Of a stretch of DNA of 64,000 nt, positions 1 through 8,535 are shown piece after piece; position 1 is the first letter of the stretch, and every line of letters starts with the position of its first letter. Below the pieces are notes generated by a model. It searched no databases. It had not been told where the DNA came from and saw only the letters and a list, made by a program, of their open reading frames with translations. The translations under genes were made by a program, and so were the position numbers. Origin of the DNA: Spirosoma fluviale (lineage in GTDB: Bacteria; Bacteroidota; Bacteroidia; Cytophagales; Spirosomataceae). The stretch covers positions 1,213,064-1,277,063 of the forward strand of contig NZ_OCNH01000003.1 in the NCBI RefSeq assembly GCF_900230225.1, given 5' to 3'.

Positions 1-236
1 GCCAGGCAGATCAGCACCCATAACACGTCGGCAAGTTCATCGCCGAGGTCTTTGTTCTTATCGGACTCTTTTTCGGATTGCTCGCCGTATCGACGGGCTA
101 TGATTCGGGCTACTTCGCCAACTTCTTCGGTGAGCTGGGCCATGTTGGTCAGTTCGTTGAAATAGCGAACCCCAACAGTTTTAATCCAGTCGTCAACGGT
201 AATCTGGGCGTCTTTTATCGTCATGGTTTTTGTCAT
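1..236 (-). CDS. MazG-family nucleotide pyrophosphohydrolase (partial)
   Basis: Only the first 78 codons lie in the window; the 3' end runs off the left edge. MazG-type enzymes hydrolyse NTPs or dNTPs to NMP plus pyrophosphate in the cytoplasm, using an all-alpha fold with acidic metal-binding motifs. The translated segment shows EEVGEVAR near residue 41 followed by DLGDELADVLW near residue 64, which fits the EExxE...ExxD signature. The start at 236 (MTKTMTIKD) is chosen; a second in-frame ATG at 224 is also possible. The start codon lies inside the outer end of the inverted repeat at 234-321. The gene is downstream of, and codirectional with, the M16 peptidase. Family assignment is firm; the substrate is unknown. 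Confidence 0.8.
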   Translation of the reverse strand, partial: MTKTMTIKDAQITVDDWIKTVGVRYFNELTNMAQLTEEVGEVARIIARRYGEQSEKESDKNKDLGDELADVLWVLICL

Positions 237-321
237 GCTGACGAAGGAAGCATCTTCGGACCAGCAAACGTTTTTAGCTATCTATGAGTAGCCTACCGAA
301 GATGCTTCCTTCGTCAGCATG
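234..321. repeat. 26-bp perfect inverted repeat, 36-nt loop
   Basis: Arms 234-259 and 296-321 are exact reverse complements (core GACGAAGGAAGCATCTTCGG). The pair fills most of the gap between the M16 stop codon (331) and the MazG start codon (236), and the left arm includes that start codon. There is no T-run, so it does not look like a simple terminator. It belongs to the class of intergenic palindromes seen at about a dozen places in this window. Confidence 0.85.
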
Positions 322-330
322 GCAAAAGCA

Positions 331-1566
331 TCATTTCTCCGGTACAAACGTGAGCGAACTGAACTGGCTTTCGTCGAAGACCTCCTGCGCCAGTGATTGC
401 AACTGCCCGGCGGTTACGGATTTAATATCGTTGAAAATATCGTTCAGGGCTTCGACACGGTCGATATCGAGCAGACTTTTGGCCATCATGAGCATAAAGC
501 TGTTGTTGCTTTCTTCAGCCATAGCCAGCTGCCCAATAAGCTGCTCTTTCGTTTGGTGCAGTTGCAGGGTTGTGAGCGGTTGTTCGCGCAGTCGTTTCAA
601 CTCTTTGCCGATCAGCGATTGGGCTTTGTCCACTTTTTTGGGGTCGGTGCCGAAGTAAATACCCAGAAAACCGGTGTCCAGATAGGGCGTGTAACTGGCG
701 TCGATGGAGTAAACGAGCCCGTATTTTTCGCGCAGGTTCAGGTTGAGCCGGGAGTTCATACCCGGACCGCCCAGGAGGTTGACGAGCATAAAAAACGGGA
801 GTCGCCGGGGGTCGGTCAGGCCGTAGGCGGGTCGGCCTATGGCGCATTGCGCCTGAGTAATGGGTCTTTCGACACGTGTCTGACGGGGTACATAATCCGT
901 AGGCTTCTTCCGCTGGCGTGCCGAGTGCTGGGCCGGTACCTCACGAAAGTATTTTTCGGCTACTTTTACAACCTGTTTAAACGGTAACTTGCTGACCGAC
1001 GCAAACACAATCCGGCTGGTATCGTAATTCTGAGCGATGAACTGCTGTAGGTCTTCGCGCCGGAACGAACCAACGGTTTCGGTAGTGCCGAGAATGTTGC
1101 CGCCGAGGGCGTGATTCGGAAAAACCAGTTCATCGAAATCATCCTGAATAGCATCTTCGGGCGAATCGTAATACATTGCCATTTCTTCGAGAATGACGCC
1201 CCGTTCGCGCTCGATTTGTTTCTCGGGGAAAATCGAATGAAACGTAATGTCGGCGAGAAGTTCGGTTGCTTTCTCAAAATGGGCATCGAGAACCGAGGCA
1301 TGAAAACATACCTTTTCTTTTGTTGTATAGGCGTTTAATTCGCCCCCAATGTTTTCTAAACGTGTTATGATGTGGTAGGATTTTCGTTTCTCCGTACCTT
1401 TGAAGGCCATATGCTCCCAGAAGTGGGCCAGTCCCTGCTGTTGTGGTTGTTCGTCGCGGCTGCCGATGTCGAGCATAATACCACAGTGGGCAATCTGGGT
1501 ATGTGGCATCTGCTTATGCGCAATCCGAATTCCGTTGGGCAACGTGTATACTTCGTAATCTTCCAT
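331..1566 (-). CDS. M16 family zinc peptidase
   Basis: This 411-residue protein has the inverted zinc motif HxxEH as HFWEH at residues 48-52 and the downstream glutamate in GVILEEMAMYYD near residue 128, so it should be a catalytically active pitrilysin/insulinase-type metallopeptidase. The length equals that of single-unit (two-domain) bacterial M16B proteins, which are typically processing-peptidase-like. There is no signal peptide, so a cytoplasmic location is inferred. No second, inactive M16 partner gene is adjacent, although paired genes are common. It is divergently oriented to the heptosyltransferase with only 28 nt between start codons. The substrate cannot be read from the sequence. 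Confidence 0.9.
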   Translation of the reverse strand: MEDYEVYTLPNGIRIAHKQMPHTQIAHCGIMLDIGSRDEQPQQQGLAHFWEHMAFKGTEKRKSYHIITRLENIGGELNAYTTKEKVCFHASVLDAHFEKATELLADITFHSIFPEKQIERERGVILEEMAMYYDSPEDAIQDDFDELVFPNHALGGNILGTTETVGSFRREDLQQFIAQNYDTSRIVFASVSKLPFKQVVKVAEKYFREVPAQHSARQRKKPTDYVPRQTRVERPITQAQCAIGRPAYGLTDPRRLPFFMLVNLLGGPGMNSRLNLNLREKYGLVYSIDASYTPYLDTGFLGIYFGTDPKKVDKAQSLIGKELKRLREQPLTTLQLHQTKEQLIGQLAMAEESNNSFMLMMAKSLLDIDRVEALNDIFNDIKSVTAGQLQSLAQEVFDESQFSSLTFVPEK

Positions 1567-1594
1567 TCTTAGCTTTTACGCATTGAGCGTACTA

Positions 1595-2653
1595 ATGATA
1601 ACCGCTACCAATCCGCCCCGGTTCCTGATTATCCAAACCGCTTTCATCGGTGATGTAATTCTGGCTACAGCCATGCTCGAACAACTGCACGAGGCCTACC
1701 CCACGGCGGTGTTGGATCTATTGGTTCGCAAAGGTAATGAGGGTTTGCTGGCCAATCATCCCTTTCTGAACGAAGTACTGATCTGGGATAAAAAGGGAAC
1801 CGGAGGGCCGTTTGCCAAATATAGAAACCTATGGCAGTTACTGGACGTCATCCGCGGCCATCAGTATACGGCTGTGTTCAATTTACAACGCTATGCCACA
1901 ACGGGTATGCTCACTGTTCTGTCAAATGCCGAGATGACCATTGGGTTCGATAAAAATCCGCTGGCGCGTTTCTATACGCATCAGGTTGAGCACCGCTTTG
2001 AGCCGGGAGTACACGAAGTAGACCGAAATGCGGGCCTGTTGCGGGCGTTAGGCGTAAGGGGCGGGTTTGTGCGCCGACCCAAGCTGTATCCTTCTCAGGC
2101 CGATTATCAGGCTGTAAAGCCCTACCAGCATCATCCGTACATCTGCATTGCTCCCATGTCGGTCTGGTTTACCAAGCAATATCCGGTTGAGCGGTGGATC
2201 GAACTGATTCAATTACTTCCCGAAACGACAACCGTCTATTTATTGGGTGCCCCCACCGATGCGTCGGCCTGCGAGGCCATCCGGGCTAAAACCGAACCGG
2301 GCAGGAACGTGGTTAGTCTGGCGGGAAAACTCAGTTTGCTGCAATCGGCGGCTCTGCAACAGAATGCGGTTATGAATTATGTGAACGACTCGGCCCCGCT
2401 GCATTTGTGCTCAGCCATGAACGCACCGACAACCGCCATTTTTTGCTCCACGGTACCCGAATTTGGCTTTGGCCCGTTGGCCGATGTGTCTCGCGTGGTG
2501 CAAACGCCCGAGCAACTGGATTGTAAACCCTGTAGTTTACACGGTCGTCTGCGCTGCCCGCTGGGGCATTTTGCGTGTGCCTGGGGTATTCGACTTGACG
2601 AATTGGCGAATCTAAGCAGGCAGAAATCCGACCAGCCTGATTCTATCATCTGA
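1595..2653 (+). CDS. Glycosyltransferase family 9 (LPS heptosyltransferase)
   Basis: GT9 enzymes transfer heptose from ADP-heptose to the LPS inner core on the inner face of the cytoplasmic membrane. The N-terminus IIQTAFIGDVILATAMLEQL matches the acceptor-domain start of WaaC/WaaF-type proteins. The C-terminal half contains VNDSAPLHLCSAMNAPTTAI, the usual sugar-nucleotide-binding region, and a cysteine-rich tail (CKPC, CPLGHFAC). ATG at 1595 is preferred over the in-frame TTG at 1583 because homologues begin a few residues before the IIQTAF strand; this gives 352 residues. The ADP-heptose supply genes rfaE2 and hldD occur elsewhere in the window, which supports the assignment. The exact linkage made is unknown. 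Confidence 0.85.
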   Translation: MITATNPPRFLIIQTAFIGDVILATAMLEQLHEAYPTAVLDLLVRKGNEGLLANHPFLNEVLIWDKKGTGGPFAKYRNLWQLLDVIRGHQYTAVFNLQRYATTGMLTVLSNAEMTIGFDKNPLARFYTHQVEHRFEPGVHEVDRNAGLLRALGVRGGFVRRPKLYPSQADYQAVKPYQHHPYICIAPMSVWFTKQYPVERWIELIQLLPETTTVYLLGAPTDASACEAIRAKTEPGRNVVSLAGKLSLLQSAALQQNAVMNYVNDSAPLHLCSAMNAPTTAIFCSTVPEFGFGPLADVSRVVQTPEQLDCKPCSLHGRLRCPLGHFACAWGIRLDELANLSRQKSDQPDSII

Positions 2654-2800
2654 TCGAACGGATCTTCACTCTTAGTCAGGATTTCTGAAGCTAACAGCCC
2701 CGGCTAGCTACAAATGCATCTTTGTATTTATATTTTATTTGGATAATATTGGTTTATTGGAATTATATAGAATACAAAATCATTTATTGCAGAATAATAG

Positions 2801-2831
2801 TTGACAGTAGACCCGCAATAATATATATTTG
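2801..2831 (+). promoter_or_regulatory. Bacteroidota-type promoter upstream of the aminotransferase
   Basis: TTGA at 2801-2804, a 19-nt spacer and TATATTTG at 2824-2831 match the Bacteroidota consensus TTTG/TTG - N19-21 - TAnnTTTG. Predicted transcription start is near 2838, giving a leader of about 120 nt before the ATG at 2960. The rest of the 306-nt gap (2654-2959) is AT-rich and shows nothing else that I can support. Confidence 0.5.
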
Positions 2832-2959
2832 ATCTGTCAGTGCTGGTTGTAGGCAAACGTCAGTTGATTTCGACTCACTTACCCGGTTTTGTGAGCCATT
2901 GACAAGTCAATAATCTATTCTTAACTCATCTATCGATACGGTAAGACCAACCCCTTGTT

Positions 2960-4099
2960 ATGTCCATCAATCGTCGTGACTGGCTACGGGCCAGTATGTT
3001 ATCTGGCCTAAGCCTGGCTGCTGCTCCAGCGGCATTCTGTGAACCGGAGCCCGAGATGCCCAAAGGGTACAAAGTGCCGAAAGTGGGTATAAAAGCCCGG
3101 TTGTCGGCCAACGAGAACCCGTATGGTCCTTCGCCCAAAGCCCTGAAGACCATCACAGAAGCAGCACCCGATGGCTACCTGTACGCGATGGAATACGCCA
3201 AGCAGTTTCGAAAACTAATAGCCGATACCGAAGGCGTTCCCGAAGAGTATGTACTGCTGGGCGCGGGTTCCGGCGAGTTACTGACGGCTGCGGCACTCTG
3301 GTCGGCTTACCGTCCCAATGCGGGCCGGACAATCGTTGCCCCCGACCCAACGTTCGATGCACTCCCTCGCTCGGTCATCAAGCATGGCGTTACAATGGAC
3401 CGTGTACCGCTTGTAGCCGCCGATGGCTATGACATTAACCTGAACAAGCTCAACGAGCGCGTTGGCAGCCAGACGGGCATGGTTTATCTCTGCAACCCCA
3501 ACAACCCAACTGCCATAACCGTTGACCCGGCCAAACTCCGTGCTTTCTGCGAAGCGGTAGGGGCAAAAACGCCTATTCTGGTGGATGAGGCATATATTGA
3601 TTACACGCCGGACCCAAAAGCCTATACGATGGTCGACATGGTGAAGAAGGGCAGCAACGTCATTGTTACCAAGACCTTCTCGAAAGTGCATGGTTTTGCC
3701 GGTTTGCGGGCGGGCTATATGATTGCCAAGCCGGAGTTGCTGGAGCAGATCGCCAAGTTTGCCACCGGCGGCAGCTCCATGAGCATGACCACCTTGCGAG
3801 CCGCTATCGTTAGTTTGCAGGACAAGGATTTCGTGAAGTTCTCGCTGGGCAAAACGCAGGAGTCGAAAGATTTTCTGTACAAAGTGCTGAAGCAAACTAA
3901 TTACGAGCCGCTGCCCTCGGGCGCTAACTTCGTGATGTTCCCCATCCGGATGAAGGGCGAAGATTTCGTAGCCCGAATGATGGACCAGGGTGTGAGCATT
4001 CGTCAGTGGAAGTTCGACGGCCAGTACTGGTGCCGCGTTAGCCTGGGCACCATGCCGCAAATGCAGGCCTTTGCCGATGGCTTAAAAATGATTTCCTGA
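2960..4099 (+). CDS. HisC-like PLP aminotransferase with Tat signal
   Basis: This 379-residue class I/II aminotransferase resembles histidinol-phosphate aminotransferase: NENPYGPSP near 51, CNPNNPT near 178, DEAYIDY at 209 and the PLP lysine in TKTFSKVHGFAGLR (K242). Before the catalytic domain sits NRRDWLRASMLSGLSLAAAP, which has the twin-arginine and a hydrophobic stretch ending before AFCE, so export through Tat is predicted. Tat export would be consistent with a protein that folds around PLP in the cytoplasm. It is a single gene with its own promoter and terminator, not linked to hisB (34 kb). A biosynthetic histidine role is therefore doubtful; the family is sure, the substrate unknown. 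Confidence 0.85.
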   Translation: MSINRRDWLRASMLSGLSLAAAPAAFCEPEPEMPKGYKVPKVGIKARLSANENPYGPSPKALKTITEAAPDGYLYAMEYAKQFRKLIADTEGVPEEYVLLGAGSGELLTAAALWSAYRPNAGRTIVAPDPTFDALPRSVIKHGVTMDRVPLVAADGYDINLNKLNERVGSQTGMVYLCNPNNPTAITVDPAKLRAFCEAVGAKTPILVDEAYIDYTPDPKAYTMVDMVKKGSNVIVTKTFSKVHGFAGLRAGYMIAKPELLEQIAKFATGGSSMSMTTLRAAIVSLQDKDFVKFSLGKTQESKDFLYKVLKQTNYEPLPSGANFVMFPIRMKGEDFVARMMDQGVSIRQWKFDGQYWCRVSLGTMPQMQAFADGLKMIS

Positions 4100-4140
4100 A
4101 ATAAGTCAAAGCAATAGGCTGACTATTTATTTCCTTCTTT

Positions 4141-4175
4141 AAGTGGTGACATACAATGTCACCACTTATTTTTTT
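4141..4175 (+). terminator. Rho-independent terminator of the aminotransferase
   Basis: A 12-bp perfect stem (4141-4152 with 4156-4167, AAGTGGTGACAT) has a 3-nt loop and is followed by an ATTTTTTT tail at 4168-4175. It sits 41 nt after the stop codon. Confidence 0.9.
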
Positions 4176-4187
4176 GACAGGTTTAAC

Positions 4188-4559
4188 TCATTTCGCTGAC
4201 TGGGCGACAATAACAACCTCTTGTGGAGAGGATGGGGTGGGGTTACCAGAAGAACCGGCAAGGGGTATCAATACACCACCTTCTACACGCTCGTAGAAGA
4301 ACCCGGTGAAGCGGCCAACACGTCCTTTGTAAGCAGAAGAAGCATTGGTTTTAAGATGGGAAAACTGGTAGTCTGAATTGGTGAGTTTTACCGCCACCTC
4401 TTTAGTGATCGTCGATCGTAAGCCATTACGCCAGTAATCAGTTCGCATCGTTAACTGATCTGCGCCTGTAACTTCCAGGGCAATAGTGAAGTTATTTACG
4501 GTAATTTTGTTAATGCAAGGCGTATACCCTGCCGGGCTGTACTGAGTACACAGTATCAC
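4188..4559 (-). CDS. Hypothetical protein, possibly 5'-truncated
   Basis: The reading frame gives 123 residues from a GTG at 4559 and is not recognised. Composition looks protein-like (no low complexity, balanced residues) and the frame stays open upstream to a stop near 4622 without any ATG. That suggests either a non-ATG start or a gene that lost its 5' end. No signal peptide or membrane segment is visible. It is convergent with the preceding aminotransferase and divergent from the TonB-C protein at 4649. A remnant is as likely as a working gene. Confidence 0.4.
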   Translation of the reverse strand: MILCTQYSPAGYTPCINKITVNNFTIALEVTGADQLTMRTDYWRNGLRSTITKEVAVKLTNSDYQFSHLKTNASSAYKGRVGRFTGFFYERVEGGVLIPLAGSSGNPTPSSPQEVVIVAQSAK

Positions 4560-4648
4560 CCGAAAAGTTGCATAACTAACTTTATGTAAAGGGAGTAAAG
4601 TAATAATCAGGTCTTTATATGCTTATGGCTTAAACGCAAAAATGTCCA

Positions 4649-5158
4649 ATGAAAAAATATATAGGTATTTGTTACTTAGTATTCATGGGTCAGCTAGCCA
4701 TAGCTCAGGTGCCAAATCATTCACTCAGTGAGGACCCCGTCTTTTCGACCGTTTTACGACGGCGTATCCAGTACCCAATCAATGCTGAACGAGAAGGTGT
4801 CTATGCCAAAATTTATGCAGGCTTCCACATCGACAAAAAAGGGCATATTCAGCAAGTTAGTATTTTAAACCCCAGTAAAGTTGGATATGGATTTGAGGAA
4901 GAGGTACTCAAAAAACTAAAATTGTTACCCCCTTTACAGCCAAAATATGAAGGCAACTATGCTCTTCCGATAACGTTTGCATTCATTGATCATACGAATC
5001 ATGCTAAGCCAGTAAGCCCTTCAGGTAAGCTCTCTAGGCTATACCTTACGGATCGGATTTTACTAAATGAGGTCGAGATAATAGGAGGAAGAATTCCCGA
5101 ACAGAGAGACAAAGTTAAGCCTCAAAGCCTAGGCCATGTTATAACTACAAACCAATAG
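4649..5158 (+). CDS. Secreted TonB C-terminal domain protein
   Basis: A signal peptide (MKKYIGICYLVFMGQLAIAQ) is followed by a region that resembles the TonB C-terminal fold: RRRIQYPINAEREGVYAKIY, then GFHIDKKGHIQQVSILNPS, ending with LPITFAF around residue 110. TonB-C domains bind the TonB box of outer-membrane receptors. Here there is no N-terminal membrane anchor or proline-rich spacer, so the protein is predicted to be free in the periplasm and probably cannot transmit proton-motive force by itself. The 169-residue length includes an uncharacterised tail of about 50 residues. It stands alone, AT-richer than its neighbours. Confidence 0.7.
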   Translation: MKKYIGICYLVFMGQLAIAQVPNHSLSEDPVFSTVLRRRIQYPINAEREGVYAKIYAGFHIDKKGHIQQVSILNPSKVGYGFEEEVLKKLKLLPPLQPKYEGNYALPITFAFIDHTNHAKPVSPSGKLSRLYLTDRILLNEVEIIGGRIPEQRDKVKPQSLGHVITTNQ

Positions 5159-5268
5159 GTATGCAAGTACAACTTGTTGTATAAGTGCAATTGTGTTAAT
5201 TAAATAAATATAATTAAAACTCTTATTAGTATAATTATACTATAAAAACTATCAGATCTCGCTCATTT

Positions 5269-6513
5269 TTATTGTTTTATCGTCACGGGCTTTGTGGGGT
5301 CAATGCGTAGCCAGAGTAAGGCACTTACCAGCAAGCACCCGGCAATCATGAATAGCGGATAGTTGAAATTATGGGTGTTCTCGACGATGATGCCGAAGAG
5401 GATGGTAATGAAAAAGCCGCCCAATTGCCCCGCAAAATTCATGGCTCCCGTCACCGAGCCCGCATTCCGCTGGCCAATGTCTACACAAACGGCAAACGCA
5501 ACCGGTAATGCCAGATCCTTCATCAGGACGCAGGTTGCCAGAAAATAACCCGCTAGTTGGTTGTCGGTAGTCAGGCCCGCCAGCAGGAAAAATAAACTCG
5601 ATAAACCCAGACCACCAACGCCAACGGCCCGGCGACCAATTTTGAGCCCGTACCGTTTCGTTAAGGCATCGCTTAGAATGCCGCCTACCAGACAGCCGAT
5701 TGCGCCCAGAAAGTAAGAGAGCGAAATGAAGTTTTTAGTCTGGTCTTCGGTCATGCCGCGCCCTTCCTGAAAATAAACTGACGACCAGTTGGTGAAAAAA
5801 TAAGACCCGTAAAAGAACAAATGGCACATGAGCATCAGCGCCCACAGGTCGGGGTTACTGATGATGGTTTTCCAGGGAATCAGGTGATCTGAAGACTTGA
5901 TTTTCCGTCCCCGTTCAATTTCCCGCACTTCCTCCAGGCTGATGCCCGGCTGGGCGGCTGGTTCGTCGCGGAAGGAGAGGTACCAGCCTAAGGCCCACAG
6001 CACACCAAGGATTCCTAACAGAACAAACGCCCACCGCCAGCCAGCCCAGTGTACCAGCGGAATAACTAACAGGGGCGTTAGCGCACCGCCCAGTCGTCCG
6101 GCAGCCCAGATAACCGATTGAGCCCGGCCCACTTCAACTGCCGGAAACCAGCGCGCAATAACGATGGATGAGTTGGGGTAAGCCCCGGCCTCGCCCGCGC
6201 CAAACAAAAACCGAACCACCAGCAGATAAAGAAAACTAAAGGCGGTTCCGGTTAGCATGGTAAAACCCGACCACCACAGAACCACCCGCGTTAAAACCCG
6301 TCGGGGTCCAATTCGGTCGCCGAGCGAGCCGGTTGGTATTTCAAACAAGGCATAGGCCAGAGAGAAAGCGCCCAGAATCCAGCCAAACTGCTGGTTATCA
6401 AGATTGAGGTCTGACTTGACGTATTTACTGACAACGTTCATGCAAACGCGGTCGAGGTAAGTAATGGTTGAGAGCAGGAATAAGCCCGCCAGCACGCGGT
6501 AACGAACCTTCAT
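5269..6513 (-). CDS. MFS transporter, ACS-like family
   Basis: A 12-helix major facilitator of 414 residues. The start at 6513 (MKVRYRVLAGLFLLSTITYL) is preferred over the longer open frame to 6612, whose extra 33 residues are not membrane-like. The segment YLDRVCMNVV followed by GWILGAFSLAYALFEIPTGS and GDRIGPRRVL (the loop 2-3 motif) is typical of the anion:cation symporter group that imports hexuronates, glucarate and related organic acids. The substrate is inferred at family level only. It is divergent to aroB with about 230 nt between them and has no sugar-metabolism neighbours. Confidence 0.85.
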   Translation of the reverse strand: MKVRYRVLAGLFLLSTITYLDRVCMNVVSKYVKSDLNLDNQQFGWILGAFSLAYALFEIPTGSLGDRIGPRRVLTRVVLWWSGFTMLTGTAFSFLYLLVVRFLFGAGEAGAYPNSSIVIARWFPAVEVGRAQSVIWAAGRLGGALTPLLVIPLVHWAGWRWAFVLLGILGVLWALGWYLSFRDEPAAQPGISLEEVREIERGRKIKSSDHLIPWKTIISNPDLWALMLMCHLFFYGSYFFTNWSSVYFQEGRGMTEDQTKNFISLSYFLGAIGCLVGGILSDALTKRYGLKIGRRAVGVGGLGLSSLFFLLAGLTTDNQLAGYFLATCVLMKDLALPVAFAVCVDIGQRNAGSVTGAMNFAGQLGGFFITILFGIIVENTHNFNYPLFMIAGCLLVSALLWLRIDPTKPVTIKQ

Positions 6514-6743
6514 AAAGTGTCGATGAAGCAAAACGGAAAAGGAGTAGGGTAAAGATAAGTTTGGTGGACGAAAAAACAACAGATGTATTTGAAGATCAGA
6601 GATAAGACACAATCAAATTCTGGAAGAATTACCAAGTGGATACTGTATGTTCTGTATAAATGTTGTTGATCTAGTAATCCTGTTTAAAAAAAATCTTGGT
6701 ATTATGCCTTTATACCAACCGATGACTGCCGTACTTTTACGGT

Positions 6744-7781
6744 ATGTCGACCGTAACCATTGCCTCACTTGCCGAAAGCCTGCCTGCTTTCCTGGACTCT
6801 TATGATTTTTCAGCCATTGCCGTTATTGCTGATAACCATACATTCCGGTTTTGTTATCCTGAACTGAAAGCACTCCTGCCTAAGCACACACTCGTCCGGA
6901 TCAAATCGGGGGAGGAACAGAAACATATTGCCACCTGCGAAATGATTTGGGATGCGCTCACGCGGGCTAATTTCGACCGTCACGCACTGGTGCTCAACCT
7001 TGGTGGGGGCGTTATCGGCGATATGGGTGGTTTTTGCGCGGCTACTTACAAACGCGGTATTGCCTTCGCTCAAGTGCCTACTACCTTACTTTCGCAGGTA
7101 GACGCCAGTGTGGGTGGTAAACTCGGTATTGATTTCCGGGGCTTCAAAAATCACATAGGGGTGTTTCAGCAACCCAACGCGGTATTGATTGACCCTACAT
7201 TTCTGGCTACACTGCCCGAACGTGAACTGCGATCCGGCTTTGCCGAAGTTATTAAACATTGCCTCATTGCCGATGCCGCCATGTGGGACGAAATTCGCCG
7301 GCGCGACCTCGACGAGCAGAACTGGTCGGCGCTGGTGGCACATTCTGTAGTGGTAAAACAACGCGTCGTTGAACAGGACCCTACGGAAAAGGGCCTGCGG
7401 AAGATTTTGAACTTTGGTCATACGCTTGGCCATGCGGTGGAAACCTATTTCCTGACGCAGCCCCGGAAGCGGCTCCTGCATGGCGAGGCCATTGCGGTAG
7501 GGATGATTGCTGAAGCTTATATTGCCTATCAGAAAAAAATGATCGACGAATCCCTGCTCACACAAATCGAAGAATACATATTTGCCGTATACGGTAATGT
7601 GCGATTATCGGATGACGATACCGAGCCAATTCTGGCCCTGACCTTGCAGGATAAAAAAAATCGGGGTCGTGAAGTACGGATGTCGTTGCTGGATGGAGCC
7701 GGAAGTTGCGCCTTCGATATTCTGGTGTCAAACGCCGAAATGCGCAGAGCAATAGAGTTCTACCGAGGCCTAAATAAATAA
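6744..7781 (+). CDS. aroB: 3-dehydroquinate synthase
   Basis: AroB converts DAHP to 3-dehydroquinate, the second shikimate step, using NAD and a divalent metal. The 345-residue protein carries the NAD loop LNLGGGVIGDMGGFCAATYKRG (85-104), the conserved TTLLSQVDASVGGKLGID block (113-130), KNHIGVF, and metal ligands E168 in GFAEVIK, the histidine pair of NFGHTLGHA (226/230) and H246 in LLHGEA. Length and all key residues are normal. The start ATG at 6744 directly follows TACTTTTACGG, a near match to the -7 box, so the transcript may have a very short leader. No other aro genes are nearby. Confidence 0.95.
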   Translation: MSTVTIASLAESLPAFLDSYDFSAIAVIADNHTFRFCYPELKALLPKHTLVRIKSGEEQKHIATCEMIWDALTRANFDRHALVLNLGGGVIGDMGGFCAATYKRGIAFAQVPTTLLSQVDASVGGKLGIDFRGFKNHIGVFQQPNAVLIDPTFLATLPERELRSGFAEVIKHCLIADAAMWDEIRRRDLDEQNWSALVAHSVVVKQRVVEQDPTEKGLRKILNFGHTLGHAVETYFLTQPRKRLLHGEAIAVGMIAEAYIAYQKKMIDESLLTQIEEYIFAVYGNVRLSDDDTEPILALTLQDKKNRGREVRMSLLDGAGSCAFDILVSNAEMRRAIEFYRGLNK

Positions 7782-7802
7782 AGGATAATTAGGCCCTAGT
7801 CT

Positions 7803-7833
7803 ATTGTTTGCCAAACAATTACGATTATATTTG
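7803..7833 (+). promoter_or_regulatory. Promoter with overlapping 8-bp palindrome
   Basis: ATTG at 7803-7806, a 19-nt spacer and TATATTTG at 7826-7833 fit the Bacteroidota promoter consensus. ATTGTTTG-C-CAAACAAT (7803-7819) is a perfect palindrome overlapping the -33 element and may be a regulator site. The predicted leader before the DUF4136 lipoprotein is about 67 nt. Confidence 0.45.
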
Positions 7834-7906
7834 AGTTCGACCCTTAGTTATCACTACTTTCTATTAAAAACAAGTTATCTATTGAAAACTCTTTACAAGC
7901 TTTAGT

Positions 7907-8440
7907 ATGAAAAAGTGCATCGGAATCTTATTTACACTGGCCGTCATTGCTGTTGTGGGTTGTTCGCCAAGTAGGTTATTTGTTGAGCATGACTATAGCT
8001 ACGAGGGCCATTTCAAAAACTACGAATCATTCAATTTTCTGGAATGCGAATTTGTCGACTCAACTTTACTTTGCTCCGACATTCAGGACGCTATCCGGCA
8101 TCAGATGGAAGCTCGTGGCTATCGCGTAAGCAACCGAAGCCCGAATCTGCTGATCTCGTATAATATATTCCGTTCCGACCTGCGTTTCCGGGGCTATCAA
8201 CAGCCGGTCATCAAAGACTGGGTAGTTCGGGAAGATGACGACGCTACCTACAAACGAATTGATTATAACCTGGACGAAGGTACGCTGATGATTTCGCTCA
8301 TCGACGCCGAATCCTATCAGGTTATCTGGAAGGGCTATGCCTCCAAAATGATGCGCAATCAGAACTTCAAGAACAACTATTTCAAAGGGATAGTACGGTC
8401 AATTTTCGACCAGTACCCCCTCATGGCTACTGCCAGATAG
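7907..8440 (+). CDS. DUF4136 lipoprotein
   Basis: A 177-residue lipoprotein: the signal sequence ends in a lipobox AVVGC at about residue 19. The mature part has the pattern of DUF4136, with an early F-rich strand (YESFNFLECE), the segment DIQDAIRHQMEARGYRV, and DEGTLMISLIDAESYQVIWKGYA near the C-terminus. The family has no known enzymatic function. It is expected to be anchored to the inner leaflet of the outer membrane or to the inner membrane. It is a single gene with its own promoter, followed by the long palindrome at 8448-8535 which it shares with the convergent gldA. Confidence 0.8.
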   Translation: MKKCIGILFTLAVIAVVGCSPSRLFVEHDYSYEGHFKNYESFNFLECEFVDSTLLCSDIQDAIRHQMEARGYRVSNRSPNLLISYNIFRSDLRFRGYQQPVIKDWVVREDDDATYKRIDYNLDEGTLMISLIDAESYQVIWKGYASKMMRNQNFKNNYFKGIVRSIFDQYPLMATAR

Positions 8441-8447
8441 AGACTAA

Positions 8448-8535
8448 AAAGTAAGGCGGGTGGGAACCCGCGATGGACGCGTCAGCAACGCGATATGCTG
8501 ACGCGTCCATCGCGGGTTCCCACCCGCCTTACTTT
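8448..8535. repeat. 40-bp perfect inverted repeat at convergent gene ends
   Basis: Arms 8448-8487 and 8496-8535 are exact reverse complements with an 8-nt loop. The right arm contains the last two codons and the stop codon of gldA, so the left arm carries a mirror copy of that gene end (AAAGTAAGGCGGG). The A-run before the left arm and T-rich end could make it act as a terminator for both genes, but 40 bp is much longer than a terminator needs. It contains ACGCGTCAGC, also present in the repeat at 18746-18871. Confidence 0.9.
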
